Shown in pieces: positions 11,893-25,398 of a stretch of 64,000 nucleotides of DNA (the first letter of the stretch is position 1; each line of letters begins with the position of its first letter). The stretch comes from Ascidia mentula (Eukaryota; Chordata; Ascidiacea; Phlebobranchia; Ascidiidae). Position numbers and translations under genes: made by a program. A model generated the notes under the pieces. That model was given only the letters and a program-made list of their open reading frames with translations, had not been told where the DNA came from and did not search any database. The stretch covers positions 13,079,001-13,143,000 of the forward strand of contig OX387197.1 of the NCBI GenBank assembly GCA_947561715.1. Direction: 5' to 3'.

Positions 11893-14800
11893 GTGCAACC
11901 GCAAACGCAATACTGGAGTATCAGCGTTTTCCACTGTATAATAAAGCTTGTACTGAAAAAAACATATTTTTTATCGAAAAGTCATATACTGCAAAATGGA
12001 CAAGTGCTGAAATCGCATAGTTACATACGTTGTGCAACCGCAAACGCAATACTGGAGTATCAGCGTTTTCCACTGTATAATAAAGCTTGTACTGAAAAAA
12101 AATATTTTTTATCGAAAAGTCATATACTACAAAATGGACAAGTGCTGAAATCGCATAGTTACATACGTTGTGCAACCGCAAACGCAATACTGGAGTATCA
12201 GCGTTTTCCACTGTATAATAAAGCTTGTACTGAAAAAAAATATTTTTTATCGAAAAGTTATATACTGCAAAATGGACAAGTGCTGAAAGCGCATAGTTAC
12301 ATACGTTGTGCAACCGCAAACGCAATACTGGAGTATCAGCGTTTTCCACTGTATAATAAAGCTTGTACTGAAAAAAAATATTTTTTATCGAAAAGTCATA
12401 TACTGCAAAATGGACAAGTGCTGAAATCGCATAGTTACATACGTTGTGCAACCGCAAACGCAACACTGGAGTATCAGCGTTTTCCACTGTATAATAAAGC
12501 TTGTACTGAAAAAAAATATTTTTTGTCGAAAAGTCGTATGCTGCAAAATGGACAAGTGCTGAAAGCGCATAGTTACATACGTTGTGCAACCGCAATCTCA
12601 ATACTGGAGTATCAGCGTTTTCCACTGTATAATAAAGCTTGTACTGAAAAAAAAAATTTTTTGTCGATAAGTCATATACTGCAAAATGGACAAGTGCTGA
12701 AATCGCATAGTTACATACGTTGTGCAACCGCAAACTCAGTACTGGAGTATCAGCGTTTTCCACTGTATAATAAAGCTTGTAATTAAAAAAAATATTTTTT
12801 ATCGAAAAGTCATATACTGCAAAATGGACAAGTGCTGAAATCGCATGGTTACATACGTTGTGCAACCGCAAACTCAGTACTGGAGTATCAGCGTTTTCCA
12901 CTGTATAATAAAGCTTGTACTAAAAAAAAATGTTTTTTATCGAAAAGTCATATACTGCAAAATGGACAAGTGCTGAAATCGCATAGTTACATACGTTGTG
13001 CAACCGCAAAAGCAATACTGCAGTGCCAGCGTTTTCCACTGTATAATAAAGCTTGTAATTAAAAAAAATATTTTTTATCGAAAAGTCATATACTGCAAAA
13101 TGGACAAGTGCTGAAAGCGCATAGTTACATACGTTGTGCAACCGCAAACTCAGTACTGGAGTATCAGAGTTTTCCACTGTATAATAAAGCTTGTAATGAA
13201 AAAAAATATTTTTTATCGAAAAGTCGTATACTGCAAAATGGACAAGTGCTGAAATCGCATAGTTACATACGTTGTGCAACCGCAAACTCAATACTGGAGT
13301 ATCAGCGTTTTCCACTGTATAATAAAGCTTGTACTGAAAAAAAATATTTTTTGTCGAAAAGTCATATACTGCAAAATGGACAAGTGCTGAAATCGCATAG
13401 TTACATACGTTGTGCAACCGCAAACTCAGTACTGGAGTATCAGCGTTTTCCACTGTATAATAAAGCTTGTACTGAAAAAAAATATTTTTTATCGAAAAGT
13501 CATATGCTGCAAAATGGACAAGTGCTGAAATCGCATAGTTACATACGTTGTGCAACCGCAAACTCAATACTGGAGTATCAGCGTTTTCCACTGTATAATA
13601 AAGCTTGTAATTAAAAAAAATATTTTTTATCGAAAAGTCATATACTGCAAAATGGACAAGTGCTGAAATCGCATAGTTACATACGTTGTGCAACCGCAAA
13701 CTCAATACTGGAGTATCAGCGTTTTCCACTGTATAATAAAGCTTGTAATTAAAAAAAATATTTTTTATCGAAAAGTCATATACTGCAAAATGGACAAGTG
13801 CTGAAATCTCATGGTTACATACGTTGTGCAACCGCAAAAGCAATACTGAAGTATCAGCGTTTTCCACTGTATAATAAAGCTTGTACTGAAAAAAAAAATT
13901 TTTTGTCGAAAAGTCATATACTGCAAAATGGACAAGTGCTGAAATCGCATAGTTACATACGTTGTGCAACAGCAAACTCAGTACTGGAGTATCAGCGTTT
14001 TCCACTGTATAATAAAGCTTGTAGTGAAAAAAAATATTTTTTGTCGAAAAGTCATATACTGCAAAATGGACAAGTGCTGAAATCGCATAGTTACATACGT
14101 TGTGCAAAAAAATATTTTTTATCGAAAAGTCATATACTGCAAAATGGACAAGTGCTGAAATCGCATAGTTACATACGTTGTGCAACCGCAAACGCAATAC
14201 TGGAGTATCAGCGTTTTCCACTGTATAATAAAGCTTGTACTGAAAAAAAATATTTTTTATCGAAAAGTTATATACTGCAAAATGGACAAGTGCTGAAAGC
14301 GCATAGTTACATACGTTGTGCAACCGCAAACGCAATACTGGAGTATCAGCGTTTTCCACTGTATAGTAAAGCTTGTACTGAAAAAAACATATTTTTTATC
14401 GAAAAGTCATATACTGCAAAATGGACAAGTGCTGAAATCGCATAGTTACATACGTTGTGCAAACGCAATACTGGAGTATCAGCGTTTTCCACTGTATAAT
14501 AAAGCTTGTACTGAAAAAAAATATTTTTTATCGAAAAGTCATATACTGCAAAATGGACAAGTGCTGAAATCGCATAGTTACATACGTTGTGCAACCGCAA
14601 AGGCAATACTGGAGTATCAGCGTTTTCCACTGTATAATAAAGCTTGTACTGAAAAAAAATATTTTTTATCGAAAAGTTATATACTGCAAAATGGACAAGT
14701 GCTGAAAGCGCATAGTTACATACGTTGTGCAACCGCAAACGCAATACTGGAGTATCAGCGTTTTCCACTGTATAATAAAGCTTGTACTGAAAAAAAATAT

Positions 14801-16100
14801 TTTTTATCGAAAAGTCATATACTGCAAAATGGACAAGTGCTGAAATCGCATAGTTACATACGTTGTGCAACCGCAAACGCAACACTGGAGTATCAGCGTT
14901 TTCCACTGTATAATAAAGCTTGTACTGAAAAAAAATATTTTTTGTCGAAAAGTCGTATGCTGCAAAATGGACAAGTGCTGAAAGCGCATAGTTACATACG
15001 TTGTGCAACCGCAATCTCAATACTGGAGTATCAGCGTTTTCCACTGTATAATAAAGCTTGTACTGAAAAAAAAAATTTTTTGTCGATAAGTCATATACTG
15101 CAAAATGGACAAGTGCTGAAATCGCATAGTTACATACGTTGTGCAACCGCAAACTCAGTACTGGAGTATCAGCGTTTTCCACTGTATAATAAAGCTTGTA
15201 ATTAAAAAAAATATTTTTTATCCAAAAGTCATATACTGCAAAATGGACAAGTGCTGAAATCGCATGGTTACATACGTTGTGCAACCGCAAACTCAGTACT
15301 GGAGTATCAGCGTTTTCCACTGTATAATAAAGCTTGTACTGAAAAAAAATATTTTTTATCGAAAAGTCATATACTGCAAAATGGACAAGTGCTGAAATCG
15401 CATAGTTACATACGTTGTGCAACCGCAAAAGCAATACTGCAGTGCCAGCGTTTTCCACTGTATAATAAAGCTTGTAATTAAAAAAAATATTTTTTATCGA
15501 AAAGTCATATACTGCAAAATGGACAAGTGCTGAAAGCGCATAGTTACATACGTTGTGCAACCGCAAACTCAGTACTGGAGTATCAGAGTTTTCCACTGTA
15601 TAATAAAGCTTGTAATGAAAAAAAATATTTTTTATCGAAAAGTCGTATACTGCAAAATGGACAAGTGCTGAAATCGCATAGTTACATACGTTGTGCAACC
15701 GCAAACTCAATACTGGAGTATCAGCGTTTTCCACTGTATAATAAAGCTTGTACTGAAAAAAAATATTTTTTGTCGAAAAGTCATATACTGCAAAATGGAC
15801 AAGTGCTGAAATCGCATAGTTACATACGTTGTGCAACCGCAAACTCAGTACTGGAGTATCAGCGTTTTCCACTGTATAATAAAGCTTGTACTGAAAAAAA
15901 ATATTTTTTATCGAAAAGTCATATGCTGCAAAATGGACAAGTGCTGAAATCGCATAGTTACATACGTTGTGCAACCGCAAACTCAATACTGGAGTATCAG
16001 CGTTTTCCACTGTATAATAAAGCTTGTAATTAAAAAAAATATTTTTTATCGAAAAGTCATATACTGCAAAATGGACAAGTGCTGAAATCGCATGGTTACA
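11893..16100. repeat. Higher-order repeat of about 2.42 kb inside block II
   Basis: The variant order from 11893 to about 14317 restarts at 14318 (offset 2,425 bp) and continues through 15251 and 15527 (offset 2,419 bp against 12832 and 13108). This corresponds to the 2,347-bp unit of block I plus one monomer minus the 60-bp deletion. The 6-bp change in offset is the 6-bp deletion near 14461. The whole arrangement is carried again in copy B of the 14.3-kb duplication at 26184-30391. Confidence 0.75.
14044..14121 (-). repeat. Truncated 78-bp satellite monomer
   Basis: The distance between successive TCGAAAAG marks is 78 bp here instead of 138. TGTGCAA is joined directly to AAAAATATTTTTT, removing 60 bp with A-run microhomology. 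The loss is a multiple of 3, so the open frame is kept. The identical truncated monomer occurs at 28335-28412 in the second copy of the 14.3-kb duplication. Confidence 0.85.
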
Positions 16101-19100
16101 TACGTTGTGCAACCGCAAACTCAGTACTGGAGTATCAGCGTTTTCCACTGTATAATAAAGCTTGTAATGAAAAAAAATATTTTTTATCGAAAAGTCATAT
16201 ACTGCAAAATGGACAAGTGCTGAAATCGCATAGTTACATACGTTGTGCAACCGCAAACACAATACTGGAGTATCAGCGTTTTCCACTGTATAATAAAGCT
16301 TGTACTGAAAAAAAATATTTTTTATCGAAAAGTCGTATGCTGCAAAATGGACAAGTGCTGAAATCTCATGGTTACATACGTTGTGCAACCGCAAACTCAG
16401 TACTGGAGTATCTGCGTTTTCCACTGTATAATAAAGCTTGTACTGAAAAAAAATATTTTTTATCGAAAAGTTATATACTGCAAAATGGACAAGTGCTGAA
16501 AGCGCATAGTTACATACGTTGTGCAACCGCAAACGCAATACTGGAGTATCAGCGTTTTCCACTGTATAATAAAGCTTGTACTGAAAAAAAATATTTTTTA
16601 TCGAAAAGTCGTATACTGCAAAATGGACAAGTGCTGAAAGCGCATAGTTACATACGTTGTGCAACCGCAAACGCAATACTGGAGTATCAGCGTTTTCCAC
16701 TGTATAATAAAGCTTGTACTGAAAAAAAATATTTTTTATCGAAAAGTCCTATACTGCAAAATGGACAAGTGCTGAAATCGCATAGTTACATACGTTGTGC
16801 AACCGCAAACGCAATACTGGAGTATCAGCGTTTTCCACTGTATAATAAAGCTTGTACTGAAAAAAAATATTTTTTATCGAAAAGTCATATACTGCAAAAT
16901 GGACAAGTGCTGAAATCGCATAGTTACATACGTTGTGCAACCGCAAACGCAATACTGGAGTATCAGCGTTTTCCACTGTATAATAAAGCTTGTACTGAAA
17001 AAAAATATTTTTTATCGAAAAGTTATATACTGCAAAATGGACAAGTGCTGAAAGCGCATAGTTACATACGTTGTGCAACCGCAAACGCAATACTGGAGTA
17101 TCAGCGTTTTCCACTGTATAATAAAGCTTGTACTGAAAAAAAATATTTTTTATCGAAAAGTCATATACTGCAAAATGGACAAGTGCTGAAATCGCATAGT
17201 TACATACGTTGTGCAACCGCAAACGCAATACTGGAGTATCAGCGTTTTCCACTGTATAATAAAGCTTGTACTGAAAAAAAATATTTTTTATCGAAAAGTC
17301 GTATGCTGCAAAATGGACAAGTGCTGAAATCTCATGGTTACATACGTTGTGCAACCGCAAACTCAGTACTGGAGTATCAGCGTTTTCCACTGTATAATAA
17401 AGCTTGTACTGAAAAAAAATATTTTTTATCGAAAAGTTATGTACTGCAAAATGGACAAGTGCTGAAAGCGCATAGTTACATACATTGTGCAACAGCAAAC
17501 TCAATACTGGAGTATCAGCGTTTTCCACTGTATAATAAAGCTTGTACTGAAAAAAAATATTTTTTATCGAAAAGTCATATACTGCAAAATGGACAAGTGC
17601 TGAAAGAGCATAGTTACATACGTTGTGCAACCGCAAACTCAATACTGGAGTATCAGCGTTTTCCACTGTATAATAAAGCTTGTACTGAAAAAAAATATTT
17701 TTTATCGAAAAGTCATGTACTGCAAAATGGACAAGTGCTGAAAACGCATAGTTACATACGTTGTGCAACCGCAAACTTAGTACTGGAGTATCAGCGTTTT
17801 CCACTGTATAATAAAGCTTGTACTGAAAAAAAATATTTTTTATCGAAAAGTCATATACTGCAAAATGGACAAGTGCTGAAAGCGCATAGTTACATACGTT
17901 GTGCAGCCGCAAACGCAATACTGAAGTATCAGCGTTTTCCACTGTATAATAAAGCTTGTACTGAAAAAAAATATTTTTTATCGAAAAGTCATATACTGCA
18001 AAATGGACAAGTGCTGAAATCTCATGGTTACATACGTTGTGCAACCGCAAAAGCAATACTGAAGTATCAGCGTTTTCCACTGTATAATAAAGCTTGTAGT
18101 GAAAAAAAATATTTTTTGTCGAAAAGTCATATACTGCAAAATGGACAAGTGCTGAAAGCGCGTAGTTACATACGTTGTACAACCGCAAACTCAGTACTGG
18201 AGTATCAGCGTTTTCCACAGTATAATAAAGCTTGTACTGAAAAAAAAATATGTTTTATCGAAAAGTCATATACTGCAAAATGGACAAGTGCTGAAATCGC
18301 ATAGTTACATACGTTGTGCAACCGCAAACTCAGTACTGGAGTATCAGCGTTTTCCACTGTATAATAAAGCTTGTACTGAAAAAAAAAATTTTTATCGAAA
18401 AGTCATATACTGCAAAATGGACAAGTGCTGAAAGCGCATAGTTACATACGTTGTGCAACCGCAAACTCAGTACTGGAGTATCAGCGTTTTCCACTGTATA
18501 ATAAAGCTTGTAATTAAAAAAAATATTTTTTATCGAAAAGTCATATACTGCAAAATGGACAAGTGCTGAAAGCGCATATAGTTACATACGTTGTGCAACC
18601 GCAAACTCAGTACTGGAGTATCAGAATTTTCCACTGTATAATAAAGCTTGTAATGAAAAAAAATATTTTTTATCGAAAAGTCGTATACTGCAAAATGGAC
18701 AAGTGCTGAAATCGCATGGTTACATACGTTGTGCAACCGCAAACTCAGTAACGGAGTATCAGCGTTTTCCACTGTATAATAAAGCTTGTACTGAAAAAAA
18801 ATATTTTTTATCGAAAAGTCATATACTGCAAAATGGACAAGTGCTGAAATCGCATAGTTACATACGTTGTGCAACCGCAAAAGCAATACTGCAGTGCCAG
18901 CGTTTTCCACTGTATAATAAAGCTTGTAGTGAAAAAATATATTTTTTGTCGTAAAGTCATATACTGCAAAATGGACAAGTGCTGAAAGCGCATAGTTACA
19001 TACGTTGTGCAACCGCAAACTCAGTACTGGAGTATCAGCGTTTTCCACTGTATAATAAAGCTTGTAATAAAAAAAAATATTTTTTATCGAAAAGTCATAT

Positions 19101-22100
19101 ACTGCAAAATGGACAAGTGCTGAAATCGCATAGTTACATACGTTGTGCAACCGCAAAAGCAATACTGCAGTGCCAGGGTTTTCCACTGTATAATAAAGCT
19201 TGTAGTGAAAAAAAATATTTTTTGTCGAAAAGTCATATACTGCAAAATGGACATGTGCTGAAAGCGCATAGTTACATACGTTGTGCAACCGCAAACTCAG
19301 TACTGGAGTATCAGCGTTTTCCACTGTATAATAAAGCTTGTACTGAAAATAAAATATGTTTTATCGAAAAGTCATATACTGCAATACGGACAAGTGCTGA
19401 AATCGCATAGTTACATACGTTGTGCAACCGCAAACTCAGTACTGGAGTATCAGCGTTTTCCACTGTATAATAAAGCTTGTACTGAAAAAAAATATTTTTT
19501 ATCGAAAAGTCATATACTGCAAAATGGACAAGTGCTGAAAGCGCATAGTTACATACGTTGTGCAACCGCAAACTCAGTACTGGGGTATCAGCGTTTTCCA
19601 CTGTATAATAAAGCTTGTAATAAAAAAAAATATTTTTTATCGAAAAGTCATATACTGCAAAATGGACAAGTGCTGAAATCGCATAGTTACATACGTTGTG
19701 CAACCGCAAACTCAGTACTGGAGTATCAGCGTTTTCCACTGTATAATAAAGCTTGTACTGAAAAAAAATATTTTTTATCGAAAAGTCATATACTGCAAAA
19801 TGGACAAGTGCTGAAATCGCATAGTTACATACGTTGTGCAACCGCAAACTCAATACTGGAGTATCAGCGTTTTCCACTGTATAATAAAGCTTGTACTGAA
19901 AAAAAATATTTTTTATCGAAAAGTCGTATGCTGCAAAATGGACAAGTGCTGAAATCTCATGGTTACATACGTTGTGCAACCGCAAACTCAGTACTGGAGT
20001 ATCAGCGTTTTCCACAGTATAATAAAGCTTGTACTGAAAAAAAATATTTTTTATCGAAAAGTTATATACTGCAAAATGGACAAGTGCTGAAAGCGCATAG
20101 TTACATACGTTGTGCAACCGCAAACGCAATACTGGAGTATCAGCGTTTTCCACTGTATAATAAAGCTTGTACTGAAAAAAAATATTTTTTATCGAAAAGT
20201 CATATACTGCAAAATGGACAAGTGCTGAAATCGCATAGTTACATACGTTGTGCAACCGCAAACGCAATACTGGAGTATCAGCGTTTTCCACTGTATAATA
20301 AAGCTTGTACTGAAAAAAAATATTTTTTATCGAAAATTCATAAACTGCAAAATGGACAAGTGCTGAAATCGCATAGTTACATACGTTGTGCAACCGCAAA
20401 CGCAATACTGGAGTATCAGCGTTTTCCACTGTATAATAAAGCTTGTACTGAAAAAAAATATTTTTTATCGAAAAGTTATATACTGCAAAATGGACAAGTG
20501 CTGAAAGCGCATAGTTACATACGTTGTGCAACCGCAAACGCAATACTGGAGTATCAGCGTTTTCCACTGTATAATAAAGCTTGTACTGAAAAAAAATATT
20601 TTTTGTCGAAAAGTCGTATGCTGCAAAATGGACAAGTGCTGAAATCGCATAGTTACATACGTTGTGCAACCGCAAACTCAGTACTGGAGTATCAGCGTTT
20701 TCCACTGTATAATAAAGTTTGTACTGAAAAAAAATATTTTTTATCGAAAAGTCATATACTGCAAAATGGACAAGTGCTGAAAGCGCATAGTTACATACGT
20801 TGTGCAACCGCAAACTCAGTACTGGGGTATCAGCGTTTTCCACTGTATAATAAAGCTTGTAATAAAAAAAAATATTTTTTATCGAAAAGTCATATACTGC
20901 AAAATGGACAAGTGCTGAAATCGCATAGTTACATACATTGTGCAACCGCAAACTCAATACTGGAGTATCAGCGTTTTACACTGTATAATAAAGCTTGTAC
21001 TGAAAAAAAATATTTTTTATCGAAAAGTCATATACTGCAAAATGGACAAGTGCTGAAAGCGCATAGTTACATACGTTGTGCAACCGCAATCTCAATACTG
21101 GAGTATCAGCGTTTTCCACTGTATAATAAAGCTTGTACTGAAAAAAAATATTTTTTATCGAAAAGTCATATACTGCAAAATGGACAAGTGCTGAAATCGC
21201 ATAGTTACATACGTTGTGCAACCGCAAAAGCAATACTGCAGTGCCAGCGTTTTCCACTGTATAATAAAGCTTGTAGTGAAAAAAAATATTTTTTGTCGAA
21301 AAGTCATATACTGCAAAATGGACAAGTGCTGAAATCGCATGGTTACATACGTTGTGCAACCGCAAACTCAGTACTGGAGTATCAGCGTTTTCCACTGTAT
21401 AATAAAGCTTGTACTGAAAAAAAATATTTTTTATCGAAAAGTCATATACTGCAAAATGGACAAGTGCTGAAATCGCATAGTTACATACGTTGTGCAACCG
21501 CAAAAGCAATACTGCAGTGCCAGCGTTTTCCACTGTATAATAAAGCTTGTAATTAAAAAAAATATTTTTTATCGAAAAGTCATATACTGCAAAATGGACA
21601 AGTGCTGAAAGCGCATAGTTACATACTTTGTGCAACCGCAAACTCAGTACTGGAGTATCAGAGTTTTCCACTGTATAATAAAGCTTGTAATGAAAAAAAA
21701 TATTTTTTATCGAAAAGTCGTATACTGCAAAATGGACAAGTGCTGAAATCGCATAGTTACATACGTTGTGCAACCGCAAACTCAATACTGGAGTATCAGC
21801 GTTTTCCACTGTATAATAAAGCTTGTACTGAAAAAAAATATTTTTTGTCGAAAAGTCATATACTGCAAAATGGACAAGTGCTGAAATCGCATAGTTACAT
21901 ACGTTGTGCAACCGCAAACTCAGTACTGGAGTATCAGCGTTTTCCACTGTATAATAAAGCTTGTACTGAAAAAAAATATTTTTTATCGAAAAGTCATATG
22001 CTGCAAAATGGACAAGTGCTGAAATCGCATAGTTACATACGTTGTGCAACCGCAAACTCAATACTGGAGTATCAGCGTTTTCCACTGTATAATAAAGCTT

Positions 22101-25100
22101 GTAATTAAAAAAAATATTTTTTATCGAAAAGTCATATACTGCAAAATGGACAAGTGCTGAAATCGCATGGTTACATACGTTGTGCAACCGCAAACTCAGT
22201 ACTGGAGTATCAGCGTTTTCCACTGTATAATAAAGCTTGTAATGAAAAAAAATATTTTTTATCGAAAAGTCATATACTGCAAAATGGACAAGTGCTGAAA
22301 TCGCATAGTTACATACGTTGTGCAACCGCAAACTCAGTACTGGAGTATCAGCGTTTTCCACTGTATAATAAAGCTTGTACTGAAAAAAAATATTTTTTAT
22401 CGAAAAGTCATATACTGCAAAATGGACAAGTGCTGAAATCGCATAGTTACATACGTTGTGCAACCGCAAACACAATACTGGAGTATCAGCGTTTTCCACT
22501 GTATAATAAAGCTTGTACTGAAAAAAAATATTTTTTATCGAAAAGTCGTATGCTGCAAAATGGACAAGTGCTGAAATCTCATGGTTACATACGTTGTGCA
22601 ACCGCAAACTCAGTACTGGAGTATCAGCGTTTTCCACTGTATAATAAAGCTTGTACTGAAAAAATATATTTTTTATCGAAAAGTCATATACTGCAAAATG
22701 GACAAGTGCTGAAATCGCATAGTTACATACGTTGTGCAACCGCAAACGCAATACTGGAGTATCAGCGTTTTCCACTGTATAATAAAGCTTGTACTGAAAA
22801 AAAATATTTTTTATCGAAAAGTCGTATGCTGCAAAATGGACAAGTGCTGAAATCTCATGGTTACATACGTTGTGCAACCGCAAACTCAGTACTGGAGTAT
22901 CAGCGTTTTCCACTGTATAATAAAGCTTGTACTGAAAAAAAATATTTTTTATCGAAAAGTTATGTACTGCAAAATGGACAAGTGCTGAAAGCGCATAGTT
23001 ACATACATTGTGCAACAGCAAACTCAATACTGGAGTATCAGCGTTTTCCACTGTATAATAAAGCTTGTACTGAAAAAAAATATTTTTTATCGAAAAGTCA
23101 TATACTGCAAAATGGACAAGTGCTGAAAGAGCATAGTTACATACGTTGTGCAACCGCAAACTCAATACTGGTGTATCAGCGTTTTCCACTGTATAATAAA
23201 GCTTGTACTGAAAAAAAATATTTTTTATCGAAAAGTCATGTACTGCAAAATGGACAAGTGCTGAAATCGCATAGTTACATACGTTGTGCAACCGCAAACT
23301 TAGTACTGGAGTATCAGCGTTTTCCACTGTATAATAAAGCTTGTACTGAAAAAAAATATTTTTTATCGAAAAGTCATATACTGCAAAATGGACAAGTGCT
23401 GAAAGCGCATAGTTACATACGTTGTGCAGCCGCAAACGCAATACTGAAGTATCAGCGTTTTCCACTGTATAATAAAGCTTGTACTGAAAAAAAATATTTT
23501 TTATCGAAAAGTCATATACTGCAAAATGGACAAGTGCTGAAATCTCATGGTTACATACGTTGTGCAACCGCAAAAGCAATACTGAAGTATCAGCGTTTTC
23601 CACTGTATAATAAAGCTTGTACTGAAAAAAAAAATTTTTTGTCGAAAAGTCATATATTGCAAAATGGACAAGTGCTGAAATCGCATAGTTACATACGTTG
23701 TGCAACAGCAAACTCAGTACTGGAGTATCAGCGTTTTCCACTGTATAATAAAGCTTGTAATGAAAAAAAATATTTTTTGTCGAAAAGTCATATACTGCAA
23801 AATGGACAAGTGCTGAAAGCGCGTAGTTACATACGTTGTACAACCGCAAACTCAGTACTGGAGTATCAGCGTTTTCCACTGTATAATAAAGCTTGTACTG
23901 AAAAAAAAATATGTTTTATCGAAAAGTCATATACTGCAAAATGGACAAGTGCTGAAATCGCATAGTTACATACGTTGTGCAACCGCAAACTCAGTACTGG
24001 AGTATCAGCGTTTTCCACTGTATAATAAAGCTTGTAATGAAAAAAAATATTTTTTATCGAAAAGTCGTATACTGCAAAATGGACAAGTGCTGAAATCGCA
24101 TGGTTACATACGTTGTGCAACCGCAAAAGCAATACTGCAGTGCCAGCGTTTTCCACTGTATAACAAAGCTTGTAGTGAAAAAAAAATTTTTTGTCGAAAA
24201 GTCATATACTGCAAAATGGACAAGTGCTGAAAGCGCATAGTTACATACGTTGTGCAACCGCAAACTCAGTACTGGAGTATCAGCGTTTTCCACTGTATAA
24301 TAAAGCTTGTAATGAAAAAAAATATTTTTTATCGAAAAGTCATATACTGCAAAATGGACAAGTGCTGAAATCGCATAGTTACATACGTTGTGCAACCGCA
24401 AAAGCAATACTGCAGTGCCAGCGTTTTCCACTGTATAACAAAGCTTGTAGTGAAAAAAAAATTTTTTGTCGAAAAGTCATATACTGCAAAATGGACAAGT
24501 GCTGAAAGCGCATAGTTACATACGTTGTGCAACCGCAAACTCAGTACTGGAGTATCAGCGTTTTCCACTGTATAATAAAGCTTGTAATAAAAAAAAATAT
24601 TTTTTATCGAAAAGCCATATACTGCAAAATGGACAAGTGCTGAAATCGCATAGTTACATACGTTGTGCAACCGCAAAAGCAATACTGCAGTGCCAGGGTT
24701 TTCCACTGTATAATAAAGCTTGTAGTGAAAAAAAATATTTTTTGTCGAAAAGTCATATACTGCAAAATGGACAAGTGCTGAAAGCGCATAGTTACATACG
24801 TTGTGCAACCGCAAACTCAGTACTGGAGTATCAGCGTTTTCCACTGTATAATAAAGCTTGTACTGAAAAAAAAATATGTTTTATCGAAAAGTCATATACT
24901 GCAAAACGGACAAGTGCTGAAATCGCATAGTTACATACGTTGTGCAACCGCAAACTCAGTACTGGAGTATCAGCGTTTTCCACTGTATAATAAAGCTTGT
25001 AATAAAAAAAAATATTTTTTATCGAAAAGTCATATACTGCAAAATGGACAAGTGCTGAAATCGCATAGTTACATACGTTGTGCAACCGCAAACTCAGTAC

Positions 25101-25398
25101 TGGAGTATCAGCGTTTTCCACTGTATAATAAAGCTTGTACTGAAAAAAAATATTTTTTATCGAAAAGTCATATACTGCAAAATGGACAAGTGCTGAAATC
25201 GCATAGTTACATACGTTGTGCAACCGCAAACTCAATACTGGAGTATCAGCGTTTTCCACTGTATAATAAAGCTTGTACTGAAAAAAAATATTTTTTATCG
25301 AAAAGTCGTATGCTGCAAAATGGACAAGTGCTGAAATCTCATGGTTACATACGTTGTGCAACCGCAAACTCAGTACTGGAGTATCAGCGTTTTCCACA

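Larger units (their letters stand above)
11108..25398. repeat. 14,291-bp tandem duplication, copy A
   Basis: This is the first of two adjacent copies of a 14.3-kb stretch of satellite. All variant positions I compared, including private ones, recur 14,291 bp later: TATACTACAAAATGG at about 12124 and 26415, TTATCCAAAAG at about 15219 and 29510, and the truncated monomer at 14105 and 28396. Similarity starts after the mismatch at 11107 (T against A at 25398). The length equals about 103.6 monomers only because internal deletions are included. Confidence 0.92.
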
